A stretch of DNA of 64,000 bases, from positions 1 through 64,000 of IMG/VR virus record IMGVR_UViG_3300047550_002778; one strand, given 5' to 3'. Below the pieces are notes generated by a model. The model saw nothing but the letters and a program-made list of their open reading frames with translations, searched no databases and was not told the origin of the DNA. Source of the DNA: a virus. This document shows, in pieces, positions 44,801-53,540 of the stretch. How positions within the stretch are numbered: the stretch's first letter is position 1; the number at the start of each line of letters is the position of its first letter. The translations under genes were made by a program, and so were the position numbers.

Positions 44801-46274
44801 AATCAGATATTTTGTTTTTAGCAATTTTAGTTCTCAATTCAGCCGAAGAATAAACTATAAAATTATCAAAACTTGTATAATCGATCAACAGATCATTTAT
44901 TTTTTCTTTCAAACGAGATTGGGCAAAAAACAATGTGTCTGAATTATGGTCTGAAAATTTTTGATTTGTTGGGTCCGATGAATTAACAACCACATCAAAA
45001 TTTACACCACTCAATAAAACATTTCTTTTAACAATCTCTGTAAACAAATTGACTTTGAAATACAGGGGTGAGATAGAAATATTAGATACCCAACATGTTG
45101 TTTTTACATCGTATTCAAGTGGAAGAGGTTCATCCAATTTAACTTGAACATTTACACGACCATCAATTGGATTAAAATAATTTGTATGACTTAAAATTTT
45201 AACAAGAACGCCGTTATCAAAATTCAAAGCATTTTTAAACAAACCAAAATATCTGTTGGCGTATTCTTCCAACAACAATTGCATCTGAGGTTCCAACCAA
45301 TCGGTATAAATAATTTTAATAAATACATCCAAAGCACTTTGTAATTGTATTTGGTTGACTGAGGTTTTTTGAAGAATTCTATCTTGAGAAACTTTGGTTA
45401 CAATAGTTCTAAATGCTAGTAGTATTTCATCCTCACTAAACTCTGTTCTATTATAAGTGTATGTGAAATTTTTGAGTTGATCATCAATACCAATAAATTT
45501 AGAAGTTTGTTGAATTGATTGATCATCTATATTTGATAGTGTGATAATTTTATCAAAACCTATATAAGTTTGAATTATAAATTCTTGTAATTCAGCGGTG
45601 CTTTTTAGCCCAAGTATTTCAGCAACACGATAATAATTAAAAGATGTTGAGTTATTAACAAAATTTTGAGAAATTGGATTATTATCAATAATCTGATTTA
45701 CCAAATCTGAAATTTGTAAAAACAAATATTTTTTATCGGCAAATGCTGAAGTTTTGATAGCATCTAGTTGATTTACCGGAGTCAACGATGTATTAAAAGC
45801 AAACGATAATCTTAACTCAGTTCTACTAGGAGATATCTCTTTTATGACCAATTTATTTGTTGGATTACCAGCAACATTTCTAATTGGGTTGAATAAAACG
45901 TAATATTGACCCGGCGATACTTGTGTTCTTAAAAGTATCTCGGATGTATTTAACAAAATATCATTATTGAATTTAGCATAATTCGTAAATGGTTTTGCAA
46001 AATCATAAGTTACTAGTTGATTATTAATATCACGGTATGAACCTTGAGTTACAGAGTAAGATACAGTAGGAACAACACGATTAAATGCTATATCTTCTTG
46101 AGAAGAATTATATAAAGTATATTCAATAATATCACTTTCGGATGTTCCAAAATAACGTTCACGATTTACAAGTTTTTGTTCATACAACTCTTGCAAATTT
46201 TCAGTAAAATATGACCCACTAGCCACACCAGTGTTTAATGTTGTCTCATCAAATGTTAAATAACTGTAAGGCAT
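41808..46274 (-). CDS. giant baseplate wedge protein (gp7-like by position)
   Basis: At 1,488 residues this is the largest protein in the window. The body is rich in Tyr, Asn, Ser, Asp and Ile. The middle has 'GVSETSDYPKNFLDELLNSF', 'KTKGTSTSLDLIRSIFGIPAELIQLREYG' (read in parts, about 680-730), a pattern shared with large baseplate proteins. It is followed by a concanavalin/LamG-like region ('YDTFETSFRLKS', 'GKIDWQVYLRK'). The gene follows gp6 and two smaller genes, in the place held by genes 7-8 in T4 (gp7 is 1,032 residues). I infer the wedge arm that connects the inner baseplate to the periphery. The family name rests on synteny and size, not on a recognised gp7 motif. Confidence 0.55.
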   Translation of the reverse strand: MPYSYLTFDETTLNTGVASGSYFTENLQELYEQKLVNRERYFGTSESDIIEYTLYNSSQEDIAFNRVVPTVSYSVTQGSYRDINNQLVTYDFAKPFTNYAKFNNDILLNTSEILLRTQVSPGQYYVLFNPIRNVAGNPTNKLVIKEISPSRTELRLSFAFNTSLTPVNQLDAIKTSAFADKKYLFLQISDLVNQIIDNNPISQNFVNNSTSFNYYRVAEILGLKSTAELQEFIIQTYIGFDKIITLSNIDDQSIQQTSKFIGIDDQLKNFTYTYNRTEFSEDEILLAFRTIVTKVSQDRILQKTSVNQIQLQSALDVFIKIIYTDWLEPQMQLLLEEYANRYFGLFKNALNFDNGVLVKILSHTNYFNPIDGRVNVQVKLDEPLPLEYDVKTTCWVSNISISPLYFKVNLFTEIVKRNVLLSGVNFDVVVNSSDPTNQKFSDHNSDTLFFAQSRLKEKINDLLIDYTSFDNFIVYSSAELRTKIAKNKISDYNKIEDSKNTIDSRVSSVTSAISASYSVEKSRYIQEQIAILNSFDEYESYLFFNTSSIDEKILDGIDYDRNNVDSLINQLPEYLRDDNESADYLKFTSMVGHFFDNILVYIKKFPKTYPLGVSETSDYPKNFLDELLNSFSWNTDNFKLQNSGISQFLFNNSEVSSSLSSSYFDYGKRILNRFANNLPYIYKTKGTSTSLDLIRSIFGIPAELIQLREYGSTDVTVNRQNYYDFEDIIYLTRIKDDRYIKFDYYKDEYSFTDQSVIVTKPSNTSWSASRSTSELFTGYDTFETSFRLKSTNYNFKDRVPLVKKVRNGKIDWQVYLRKSTQIESGVLVFDIHPPEQSYTSSIESIELPYFNGDVYTFMVSRDISDTYQYDSLTPTTNLTTNQYLSASIIVTVLTSSITSSNAEKYVPNTYTLAVNQYEGSLRNFRSVTTKLIQFDKNQYFSSGSYYIGNYNTNIKFDGNIDKIKVMTDPLDLSDFDEHSYNIDSISIPIKEDVYRNLIYLWSFDTPVQLWPLSASLTSSITSSVIPNQNIYYTSSFLAVNFTGDYVDQPYPSCAPAWVSEFPYQFEKVVLPQAINSNNFGPNYKNNVKINKIDEIATSNLVPYDYSTKTNDIVGSDSNVVGFYISPYTYLENKIENFIGKEGITDVIGDPKYLTSQNYPELDARLRDFASTDTKYIYPQEFYTTYKLYIDFSVFNYVKNLAPNRAVVKTGLLIEPSILERKKFNYKDITYNVSGLYTSSIYFDNSATLLPTFTTGSDMNVSDDKLNTYQTDHDQYNFSRFEIPASIDDRDFIFAKYGKYINVDSTGFSIKNTYNIPSNDYYEMRNNNGEIVTFTSSYNLVQIVGSGSVTGSSALTNLYKGESNSGYSSRHLSKLNLPCSREKYIAITGSNYVINNGVKVFAPAKIKYYEYIKGKNDSTTTVNRKGIPNGSSPVTTIPGYLSLDISSSNFPVYGTLTGSSGNSDLLFVQVPLTASMETSASLNEYILNL

Positions 46275-46275
46275 A

Positions 46276-46752
46276 TTATGATATTAATGGTAAAAATGGA
46301 AAGTCATCACTAAAATCTGACGGAACACTACCTTGACCTAGGCGTATTCTTAGATTGATAATTTCTGTCTTCATTGCTGAAATTACTTGTTTATCATCAT
46401 TATTTTCATATTTTTCAACCAAAGAATTTACAGTCTCATTCAAAATTCTATTTTCAGCAATTGACTCATTATACTGCTGAAGTAATGTAGCCATATCTTG
46501 AGCATTTTCTTGTTCCACCGTCTGTAATTCATTGAAACTAGTAGAGTTTGTGTCTAAAATTTTATCTGGGTTGTATTCAATAGTTTTCAAAGTAAGATCG
46601 GTATAGTAATACTTACCATCGTCAACTTTACTTTGATTATAAATGAGTTGAAAGTTTCCGAACGAATCTATGTTGTTCGAAAATTGTCCCAAATCCTTAA
46701 ACTGTTGTAACTGTTTAAGACCTACAGTATACTCAACTACAATATCAGCCAT
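46276..46752 (-). CDS. small coiled-coil baseplate-region protein
   Basis: The 158-residue product begins MADIVVEYTVGLKQLQQFKD, has an early beta segment, then a coiled coil at about 75-140 ('VEQENAQDMATLLQQYNES', 'ILNETVNSLVEKYENN'). It ends 'SDDFPFLPLIS'. One-base spacing on each side ties it to the DNRLRE-type and giant wedge genes. It is probably an oligomerising connector in the wedge. An ATATTTATA element about 71 bases upstream, inside the previous gene, may give extra expression. Confidence 0.5.
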   Translation of the reverse strand: MADIVVEYTVGLKQLQQFKDLGQFSNNIDSFGNFQLIYNQSKVDDGKYYYTDLTLKTIEYNPDKILDTNSTSFNELQTVEQENAQDMATLLQQYNESIAENRILNETVNSLVEKYENNDDKQVISAMKTEIINLRIRLGQGSVPSDFSDDFPFLPLIS

Positions 46753-46753
46753 A

Positions 46754-48616
46754 TTATCTTACAATTTGAAATACCTTGGCGGTGTCCACAATGTCCACCG
46801 TTCCGTCTGGATACTCAACTCTTATAAATATCGTGAAATATCTTTCTTGAGGCAATCCAGTGGTATCAAATTTAAAATAATTTCCTTGGTTAGGATCACA
46901 ACTTAACTTAGAATATTGATCAAAATCTATAAAAACTTGACCAGACTCTGCATCTTTGATCATATAATAAGATGAAGTAGGTAGATATTTTGGTGTCACC
47001 ATTACTGGTTGTTGATATGCTTTTTGGAAATTCTTGAGAGGATATCTATCTCTAGCAAATACAAAAACCTTTGGCATACTACCAGCTTTATAAGTTTCTT
47101 TTAGTTGTTGTAGAGTTATTAAATTTTCAATTGATCCAGTCACAGGTGCTAAACTACCCGTATTGAAATTAGAATCATCCCAAGATATATCGATATATGG
47201 ACTATAAATTGTGTTAGTTTCTTTACTGAAGAACTGTAATAATCCATTTGTTTGACCTATTGGAGGAACTGTGGTTTCTAAAGAGGTCATCAATATAATA
47301 CCATTATTTGGAATACAACCACAAATCCAAGAACGAACAATTTTACTGATATCCATTGTTATATCACCTTGTTGTCCTAGAGTATAAGATTGACTACAAA
47401 TTAAATCGGATCCACTCAATGATGGAAATGCAGATGATGAACAAATCCAAGAAGTCGAATCTGTGTAAGTTGAAGGAACATTATAATACCACGTCGCCCC
47501 ACCATTTTCAAAACTTGCAGTTTGATTTGAAGCGGTCAAGAAATAATCAACTTGTTTATAACTACCAGTAAATGGAACATACCATGGATTACTTCCAGAA
47601 TATGATCTATAATTCCAACTAGCCCCCATCTTGGAGCCACCATCTGCCCATCTACCGTCACCATTATCCCAACTTTGACTTACTGGAAACGCGTAAATTG
47701 TGTAATTGAGTGGAAGATTTCTTTGACCACATGCGGTTAAATTGAGAGTAAATTTTATATCAGAACTCGACAATTCATTATTTGCAATAGATGAACTAAT
47801 ATATGATAAATCAAACTGAATTAAAGTTCTTGTGATATCTGGTTTGATCAAATAATAAGAATATTTTGGAGGAGTTATTGATCCACTATATTCACCTGTA
47901 AATGAACCCTGAAAATCAATAACATCTAAATAGTTAGAAATACTAGCGGAGACCTGTGTAGATATTATACCTTTAAAACTCGATCCACTAATACTACCAC
48001 TAAATGTTCCATCCAACATACAAAGTGGACCATATCCCGTGCATGAAGTTCCATATATACTGCCTGTAAATCCACCCAAACTACCACTTCCAATCAAAGA
48101 TTGTGTAAGTGGAGAAGATGTATATGTTGTTCCATTTACATCTAAATTAGAAAAACTTGATCCACTATAAATGGTGCCTGTAAAACTAGCCGTAGAAATT
48201 ATACCATCAATAGTTATAGGTTTAGAAAAATTATAACTTCCACTAAAAGATCCAGATGCAGATGTAGAAGATCCAGAAACATACAAAGCTGTTGAACCTA
48301 CAATATTTTCAAATCTACCTGTAAATCCTGCTATAGCTATTACATTATCAATTACGGCACTGGCAAGTGGATATGCTCGCCACAAACTTCCAGAGTATAC
48401 ATAAAAACTAGACGTAGTATAAGCTAACCAACCCTCATTGCCATACGATGAACTGTTCTCTGGAACTGCTCTCCAAATTGGATCGTAGTATACTAATTTA
48501 CTACCATTGTTGCTGGCGTATATCTCTAAGATTTCATCAATACCAAAGTTTTGATTTTTATCAACTTTGGCATTGTTGATGTATGTGTCTTGAGATGGAT
48601 AAATAAATGTATGCAT
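46754..48616 (-). CDS. DNRLRE-type baseplate/fibre protein with GS-rich insert
   Basis: The 620-residue product begins 'TFIYPSQDTYINNAKVDKNQNFGIDEILEI', read in parts. With 'KPDITRTLIQFDLSYIS' and 'YTIYAFPVSQSWDNGDG' further on, this is the pattern of DNRLRE/carbohydrate-binding beta-sandwich domains. Between them (about 95-230) lies a Gly-Ser-Phe-rich insert with repeated 'GSxSGSxFxG' units resembling those in the 60882-62225 fibre. A C-terminal Ig-like part reads 'TIFIRVEYPDGTVDIVDTAKV'. It directly follows gp6. I infer a surface-exposed baseplate component, possibly glycan-binding. The insert looks like a module exchanged between tail genes. Confidence 0.55.
   Translation of the reverse strand: MHTFIYPSQDTYINNAKVDKNQNFGIDEILEIYASNNGSKLVYYDPIWRAVPENSSSYGNEGWLAYTTSSFYVYSGSLWRAYPLASAVIDNVIAIAGFTGRFENIVGSTALYVSGSSTSASGSFSGSYNFSKPITIDGIISTASFTGTIYSGSSFSNLDVNGTTYTSSPLTQSLIGSGSLGGFTGSIYGTSCTGYGPLCMLDGTFSGSISGSSFKGIISTQVSASISNYLDVIDFQGSFTGEYSGSITPPKYSYYLIKPDITRTLIQFDLSYISSSIANNELSSSDIKFTLNLTACGQRNLPLNYTIYAFPVSQSWDNGDGRWADGGSKMGASWNYRSYSGSNPWYVPFTGSYKQVDYFLTASNQTASFENGGATWYYNVPSTYTDSTSWICSSSAFPSLSGSDLICSQSYTLGQQGDITMDISKIVRSWICGCIPNNGIILMTSLETTVPPIGQTNGLLQFFSKETNTIYSPYIDISWDDSNFNTGSLAPVTGSIENLITLQQLKETYKAGSMPKVFVFARDRYPLKNFQKAYQQPVMVTPKYLPTSSYYMIKDAESGQVFIDFDQYSKLSCDPNQGNYFKFDTTGLPQERYFTIFIRVEYPDGTVDIVDTAKVFQIVR
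46823..46831 (-). promoter_or_regulatory. ATATTTATA element, internal
   Basis: It lies inside the 3' end of the DNRLRE-type gene, about 71 bases before ATG 46752. Spacing is nearly the same as for the gp6 and 2368 starts. Confidence 0.3.
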
Positions 48617-48617
48617 A

Positions 48618-50615
48618 TTATACCACTAATCCCTTAATATCTTTTTCTGGAAATTTAATTTCAAATATTGATGGATCCTTCGACGGATATACAATATTAT
48701 TTTGTGTAGCAATATCAATATTATATGCTATTTGAGAATAATCAGGTCCGTCTATATCATATGTCAGATTTTTAACTTTTACCTCAATCACTGACTGGAC
48801 ACCTTCATTCTTCATTATTTCAAAGGTAAGTTGACTCAAATTGATTGGTTGATTAAAACTCCAGTTTTCAATATTAAAGAATGCTTGAACTGAAGCAATA
48901 CAATTATTTAGAACATCACGTTTATTAAATCCAGCAAATACACTGATTTTAAAATCTACACCTATATTGACAATATATCCATCAATAATATTAAATTTAT
49001 CAGTCAAAATTTTATACTGACTCAAGTAATTTTTCAGATTCAATAACGTTGCTTCATTACATTGTGTAAGTTTATTATCTTTATTATACCCAAGGATATA
49101 TAGATTATTAGTAAATGGGTTATTTGATTCCAAGAATTTTCTACGATCCAAAGGATTCAATGGACTCAAGTTTAAAAATTCATTCTCAGCAGCAGAACCA
49201 GTAATAACTCCGCTAATCAAACCTGTATATGAAACTTGACGAGTCGCATTAGATTGAACAAATGCTTTTGCTATACTTCCAAATTGTGAGTTCATAGAAT
49301 AAACTCTCAACAATATGTCTTCTTCAGTTACAATTCGATTTTGTGAAGAAAAATTAGCAATAGCATTTTGTCTAATTTCTTCATCTGTATCAGGACCATT
49401 TCCACCAGTAGCAGAATTTGGGTTTGTAACACGAAGCGAATTTTTAATACTATTAAACAGAGTCACTTGACTATCTGTCAATCCAGAAGTATCATTTAAA
49501 TATCCGACAGCCTGAATTGTGTTTATTTCGCCTGAATTTACATTTGATGTAATTCCGCCACCAACAATATATGTAATCGTAAGAGTAGTATTTGATGGAG
49601 ATACACCATAAGAGTTACTCTTGAGAACATTTGTTCCGTCTAAACTTATATTTAGATTGCCTAAATTTGAAAGTGATACGCCCACATTTGAAGGATTTGG
49701 AATGATTACAGTGTTGTCAAAATTTTCAGTATTAGCACCAAATACTAAATAAGTTGAATTATTCTCATCAATTGTTGTTATAAATCTTTTTTCAGTTCTT
49801 AAATATTTTAACAACTTTGGAGTTTCGCCTCTGTATTTTGATAATGTTTGGTTTGTCAAAGGAACATTATCCACTGCAATTGGTATTGTTTCTTGTGCTA
49901 AATATTGAACTTCGTAATAATTGTTGTTGTTACTATCAACTATACTTACCACTTTGATAATATCAGTTGCGTCCAATTTAATTTGCAAAAATGGCTCAGG
50001 TGCACCAACACTCACTTGATTAATTACAAGATTTCCAGAAAATGCTTTTGCTGTTTTTTTAATCAAATAAAATTGAGGTGCGCCAGTTTCATCACGACTA
50101 TATACAGAAATCTCTCTTGGTGAGAAAACAGTATCTTGACTGAAATCAACACTTTCTTCTACTAAGAAGTTAACACCTGAAACACTTGATAATACGGTGA
50201 ATGGTTGTAATATCAAACAATATGTTTCATCTGGAACATATTCACCATCAATTTCACCAGTTCTTTTGGCTGGTAATAGTTGAAATAATTCGACATCGGT
50301 TGACGAAGCAGTAGTTACTTTGGGTTTATATCCAAGATATCTAGCTTGATTTATAAGATTACGTCTATCTGTTGCAAATTGGACAAAACTTTCTTTGAAT
50401 TGTTGATCGGTATAATACGAAAGAATGTCACCAACATACGCAGCTTGTTCTATAAAAATTTGTCCAGGTGAACTTTCACTAAAATCTCTATAACTTTGTG
50501 GGTAATATTGTTTAGTAAAGTCAATCAACTGTTGTTTCAAAGACGTAAAATCTCTATTAACGTAATTTACGTCTTTAGTATCTGTTCTAAAAGTTTTGTT
50601 AACTATTTGTGCCAT
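48618..50615 (-). CDS. 6: baseplate wedge protein gp6-like (J-like)
   Basis: The 665-residue product is the T4 gp6/baseplate J family. It has 'DVNYVNRDFTSLKQQLIDF' (about 14-32), 'YRDFSESSPGQIFIEQAAYVGDILSYYTDQQ' read in parts (about 42-72), and 'DRRNLINQARYLGYKPKVTTAS' (about 82-103). 'DEEIRQNAIANFSSQNRIVTEEDI' lies in the middle. The protein forms the iris ring that holds the wedge together and triggers sheath contraction. The stop and start of gp25 and gp6 share a base, so the two are co-translated, as their products assemble together in T4. Confidence 0.9.
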   Translation of the reverse strand: MAQIVNKTFRTDTKDVNYVNRDFTSLKQQLIDFTKQYYPQSYRDFSESSPGQIFIEQAAYVGDILSYYTDQQFKESFVQFATDRRNLINQARYLGYKPKVTTASSTDVELFQLLPAKRTGEIDGEYVPDETYCLILQPFTVLSSVSGVNFLVEESVDFSQDTVFSPREISVYSRDETGAPQFYLIKKTAKAFSGNLVINQVSVGAPEPFLQIKLDATDIIKVVSIVDSNNNNYYEVQYLAQETIPIAVDNVPLTNQTLSKYRGETPKLLKYLRTEKRFITTIDENNSTYLVFGANTENFDNTVIIPNPSNVGVSLSNLGNLNISLDGTNVLKSNSYGVSPSNTTLTITYIVGGGITSNVNSGEINTIQAVGYLNDTSGLTDSQVTLFNSIKNSLRVTNPNSATGGNGPDTDEEIRQNAIANFSSQNRIVTEEDILLRVYSMNSQFGSIAKAFVQSNATRQVSYTGLISGVITGSAAENEFLNLSPLNPLDRRKFLESNNPFTNNLYILGYNKDNKLTQCNEATLLNLKNYLSQYKILTDKFNIIDGYIVNIGVDFKISVFAGFNKRDVLNNCIASVQAFFNIENWSFNQPINLSQLTFEIMKNEGVQSVIEVKVKNLTYDIDGPDYSQIAYNIDIATQNNIVYPSKDPSIFEIKFPEKDIKGLVV

Positions 50616-51016
50616 TAGATTGTATTGGTAGAGATTTCAACGTCGGTATTCGATGTAATTTTATTATATGTGAATGTTACACTTATAAATATCTTATTTG
50701 GATCACTATTCTCTGGTTGAGTTTTAGACAATCCAACTTTTACATCATTTACAATTACGCCGTTTAAAAATTTATTGATGTCTCTTTGAACTACATCAAC
50801 TATAATGCCTGGATTTACCTCCAATTCATTTTGTTGAAATAATAGTTCATATAGACTAGATCCAAACTCGTTATTAAATCTACGTTCACCTGGTTTGGTC
50901 ATCAATAAATTTCTGATGTTTGCTGATACTTGTCCAATAGTGGTAGTATTGGTATCAAAATATCCATCTTGACCAAGTTTAATAGGTAGTTTTAATCCTA
51001 GAGCTTGTCTTGCCAT
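50615..51016 (-). CDS. 25: baseplate wedge protein gp25-like
   Basis: The 133-residue product matches the gp25/GPW family: 'ANIRNLLMTKPGERRFNNEFGSSLYELLFQQN', read in parts (about 32-63), with the E-R-R-F-x-x-x-F-G-S motif. 'QRDINKFLNGVIVNDV' follows. Length is the same as T4 gp25 (132). gp25 joins wedge and sheath at the inner baseplate and starts sheath polymerisation. It is placed directly before gp6, as in T4-like phages generally. Confidence 0.92.
   Translation of the reverse strand: MARQALGLKLPIKLGQDGYFDTNTTTIGQVSANIRNLLMTKPGERRFNNEFGSSLYELLFQQNELEVNPGIIVDVVQRDINKFLNGVIVNDVKVGLSKTQPENSDPNKIFISVTFTYNKITSNTDVEISTNTI
50684..50692 (-). promoter_or_regulatory. ATATTTATA element inside gp25 gene
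   Basis: It lies about 69 bases before the gp6 start. Possible internal promoter for the gp6 unit. Confidence 0.3.
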
Positions 51017-51023
51017 ATATTAA

Positions 51024-51461
51024 TTATTTCTTATTAGAAACCTTTTTATCGACCGCTTTTAATAGTGCTCTGTAGTCTCTAGTAATTGCCTGAGATACCA
51101 CCTTAACTGGTTCTGGCGCATTTGATACAACAGACTCAGTAAGATGATCTTGTATAGATGGTTGTGACGCACCCATCATACTAGCCAATCCACCTTCTTG
51201 GGGAACACCACCTGTAGTTTCATTTAAAATTTGATTCAATACTGGATTATTTGTGTATTTAACAAACTTTTTGGTTGATTGTGATTGGACAGGCTCTTCT
51301 TCAACAGTCTCCATTACTGCTGATTTATACGAAGAATGTGAATCTGTCACCATTTTTTGGTTTGGATTAGAAAATGCTTCAAATAGACAATTTCTTACTT
51401 CCTCTTTGACAATCGACCTAACTTCTTGTCTGATGAGTTCTTTTAACGCTTCTATTTTCAT
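51024..51461 (-). CDS. hypothetical protein upstream of gp25
   Basis: The 145-residue product begins MKIEALKELIRQEVRSIVKE, an amphipathic helix. An acidic, Ser/Gln-rich flexible middle follows ('VEEEPVQSQSTKKFVKYT'), then 'PVLNQILNETTGGVPQ' and a basic C-terminal helix. The short motif 'NNPVLNQIL' plus low-complexity linkers resembles small phage assembly or linker proteins. Eight bases separate it from gp25. No family recognised. Confidence 0.45.
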   Translation of the reverse strand: MKIEALKELIRQEVRSIVKEEVRNCLFEAFSNPNQKMVTDSHSSYKSAVMETVEEEPVQSQSTKKFVKYTNNPVLNQILNETTGGVPQEGGLASMMGASQPSIQDHLTESVVSNAPEPVKVVSQAITRDYRALLKAVDKKVSNKK

Positions 51462-51506
51462 ATTATATATAATTATTAACTTGTTTGGTATTTTACGAAA
51501 TTTATA

Positions 51507-53534
51507 TTATGCCATTCCACCTAAAGAGTTCAATTGATCCACATTAACATTAGCAGTTATTTGAGAACTAAGTTGTGTTTTTGACGCTTCTAACTTAGAT
51601 TTTTGTAAATTTAATAAATCTTCAGCACCTTTTGTCGTCTTTGTTGGAAGCATTTTCTTTGGTGCTTTTATTTTGACTTTTTTGACTCTGGGTGCTGATG
51701 GTGGTTTTGGTATTTTTGGCTTTGGCATACCATTTTTTACCAAAGCTAATTTAGCAGCCGCAGCACCCAATGTTCCTCCCGCAGCTGCACCAATTAAAGC
51801 ACCTTGGCCACCCCCAGCAATTGCACCAATACCTCCACCTAATCCAGCTCCAGCTAAAAGTCCACCTCCAATACCACCAACGGCTAATCCACCTCCTACA
51901 GCGGCTCCAGATAACCCTCCAATTAAAGCACCTTGTCCTCCTCCCGCAATAGCACCAATTCCAGCACCCAATCCTCCTCCCAATAAACCACCAGTAGCAG
52001 CTTGGACCAATGCACTTGGAGGTTTTACGACTGACGCTGGATTTATTGAATCAATATTGCCACCAGATAGTTTTGTTAATGCTGCGTCAGCATTTGTTAT
52101 ATTTTCTGGTATAGGATTTTTTGGTAGGTCAGGTAGATTTGGTTTAGGAATCTCGGGCAATGAACTTTTTAACTTATCTACTGCTGCTATTTTTTCAGTT
52201 GATCCAATGTTACCCGTGACTGGATCAACAAATTTGGTATTACCAGCAATTGTTTCTGGTTTAAATTTATCTGGACTCCATTTGTCTCCAAGACCATCTT
52301 TGACAAATTTAGGTGTTTCAACTTTTGGAGTTTCAATTTTAGGAACAGTTTTAATGTCCGTAGAAGCTTGTAACTTGGATACAACTTCAGTTCCAGAAGC
52401 ATTTGATACAGAACTAACCGATGAATTCAACGATTCAACCGTAGTCGTTGTTTCATTTTTACCAGGAACTTTAAATTCGGTTTGACCAGCACCGTTTGGA
52501 AGAGCAGCCAACTCAGCTTGAGTCATTTTTGATCTTGGATCATCTGAAGCAAAACTTGTTCTTACTGTATAACCACCACCACTTACAGTTTCAGATTTTT
52601 GAACCGTTTCTGATACTGTAGTTGTCGAAGTTACTGTCGCACCTTCTGATGGGGTAGTAGATGAAGTAGAAGATTCTGCAAAGATGTCTTTAGATTCGGA
52701 CATTTGTTTATCAAAATCTTTGGAAGAATCTGACATTTGTTTGTCAAAATCAGCGCTGCTTTTTTCTAATTGTTTTTCTAAATCATCGTCTTTTTTATCT
52801 ATTTCCGTCAAACCTTTTTCTGGGTCCAATTGTTTTGGTGTTTGAGATGGAAGCTTAATGTTCGGATTATCTACTGTGGCAGGCTTGTTTAATGTTCCAT
52901 ATATTGTTTGTGATGGAGGACCAGCCAACGCCGGATCTGGGTCTGGAAGAAAACAAGATGGAATTTTATTCTTGTCCCACTTACCTGATTTAACATTTTC
53001 CATCGCATCATCAATTACAGCTTGAAGATGTGCCTTCTGTCTTTCTTTGCTTTTATCTACGGATGAAACATCTCCGCTTAACAACGCAGTCTCATAACGT
53101 TGTATATAATCATGAACTGTTAATAAAAATGTGTCTAGTTTTGATGTTTCCAAATCTTTCAAACATGGCCATTTTGAATAATATATTTCTCTAAAAATTG
53201 GACGTTGATTTATATTAACAATAATATTTTGATGTGGTGTTCTGGGCCCAGCATATCCAACAATTACGGGTGGTAAGTTGTTTTTGTCTGGAACATCTGG
53301 CAAAACTCCTCTTTCGTCTAAATATTTGTATAGTTCCGAGTAAGTATAACCTTTGTCTGAGGTGCCAAAATCATTATCACCAACAAAATATCCAAATCCA
53401 CTGCCTATGATTGGAACAATATCTTCAAATGCATAAATAATTTTAGCATTACCATTGAGGTATAGACCTTTACTGTAATTGTTTCCACTATCAGGTTGTA
53501 AGAATCCAAGAATGTCTACTAATTTTTGTTCCAT
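51507..53534 (-). CDS. hypothetical tail protein with glycine-zipper segment
   Basis: The 675-residue product has an N-terminal globular domain (about 1-200: 'IIYAFEDIVPIIGSGFGYFVGDN', 'YAGPRTPHQNIIVNIN'). A long disordered Ser/Thr/Lys/Asp-rich middle follows (about 225-500), including two 'DFDKQMS' repeats. A hydrophobic glycine zipper lies at about 515-605 (repeated 'GGIGAIAGGGQGALIG' units), and the C terminus is Lys/Pro-rich and basic ('APRVKKVKIKAPKK'). Glycine zippers insert into membranes or pack as tight helices. The gene sits between the spike and gp25 genes. A role at the tail tip, such as membrane contact during injection, is possible but is inference only. Confidence 0.45.
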   Translation of the reverse strand: MEQKLVDILGFLQPDSGNNYSKGLYLNGNAKIIYAFEDIVPIIGSGFGYFVGDNDFGTSDKGYTYSELYKYLDERGVLPDVPDKNNLPPVIVGYAGPRTPHQNIIVNINQRPIFREIYYSKWPCLKDLETSKLDTFLLTVHDYIQRYETALLSGDVSSVDKSKERQKAHLQAVIDDAMENVKSGKWDKNKIPSCFLPDPDPALAGPPSQTIYGTLNKPATVDNPNIKLPSQTPKQLDPEKGLTEIDKKDDDLEKQLEKSSADFDKQMSDSSKDFDKQMSESKDIFAESSTSSTTPSEGATVTSTTTVSETVQKSETVSGGGYTVRTSFASDDPRSKMTQAELAALPNGAGQTEFKVPGKNETTTTVESLNSSVSSVSNASGTEVVSKLQASTDIKTVPKIETPKVETPKFVKDGLGDKWSPDKFKPETIAGNTKFVDPVTGNIGSTEKIAAVDKLKSSLPEIPKPNLPDLPKNPIPENITNADAALTKLSGGNIDSINPASVVKPPSALVQAATGGLLGGGLGAGIGAIAGGGQGALIGGLSGAAVGGGLAVGGIGGGLLAGAGLGGGIGAIAGGGQGALIGAAAGGTLGAAAAKLALVKNGMPKPKIPKPPSAPRVKKVKIKAPKKMLPTKTTKGAEDLLNLQKSKLEASKTQLSSQITANVNVDQLNSLGGMA
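51790..51960. repeat. two copies of a glycine-zipper coding repeat
   Basis: Similar about 42-base units start at 51790 and 51919, 129 bases (43 codons) apart. Both encode GAIAGGGQGALIG-type segments. This shows internal duplication within the 51507-53534 gene. Confidence 0.7.
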
Positions 53535-53540
53535 AATAAA

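Noticed and set aside
51673-52485. 270-residue plus-strand Pro/Ala-rich frame
   Set aside because: Antisense of the glycine-zipper gene; composition mirrors Gly/Ala codons, and no start signal was seen.
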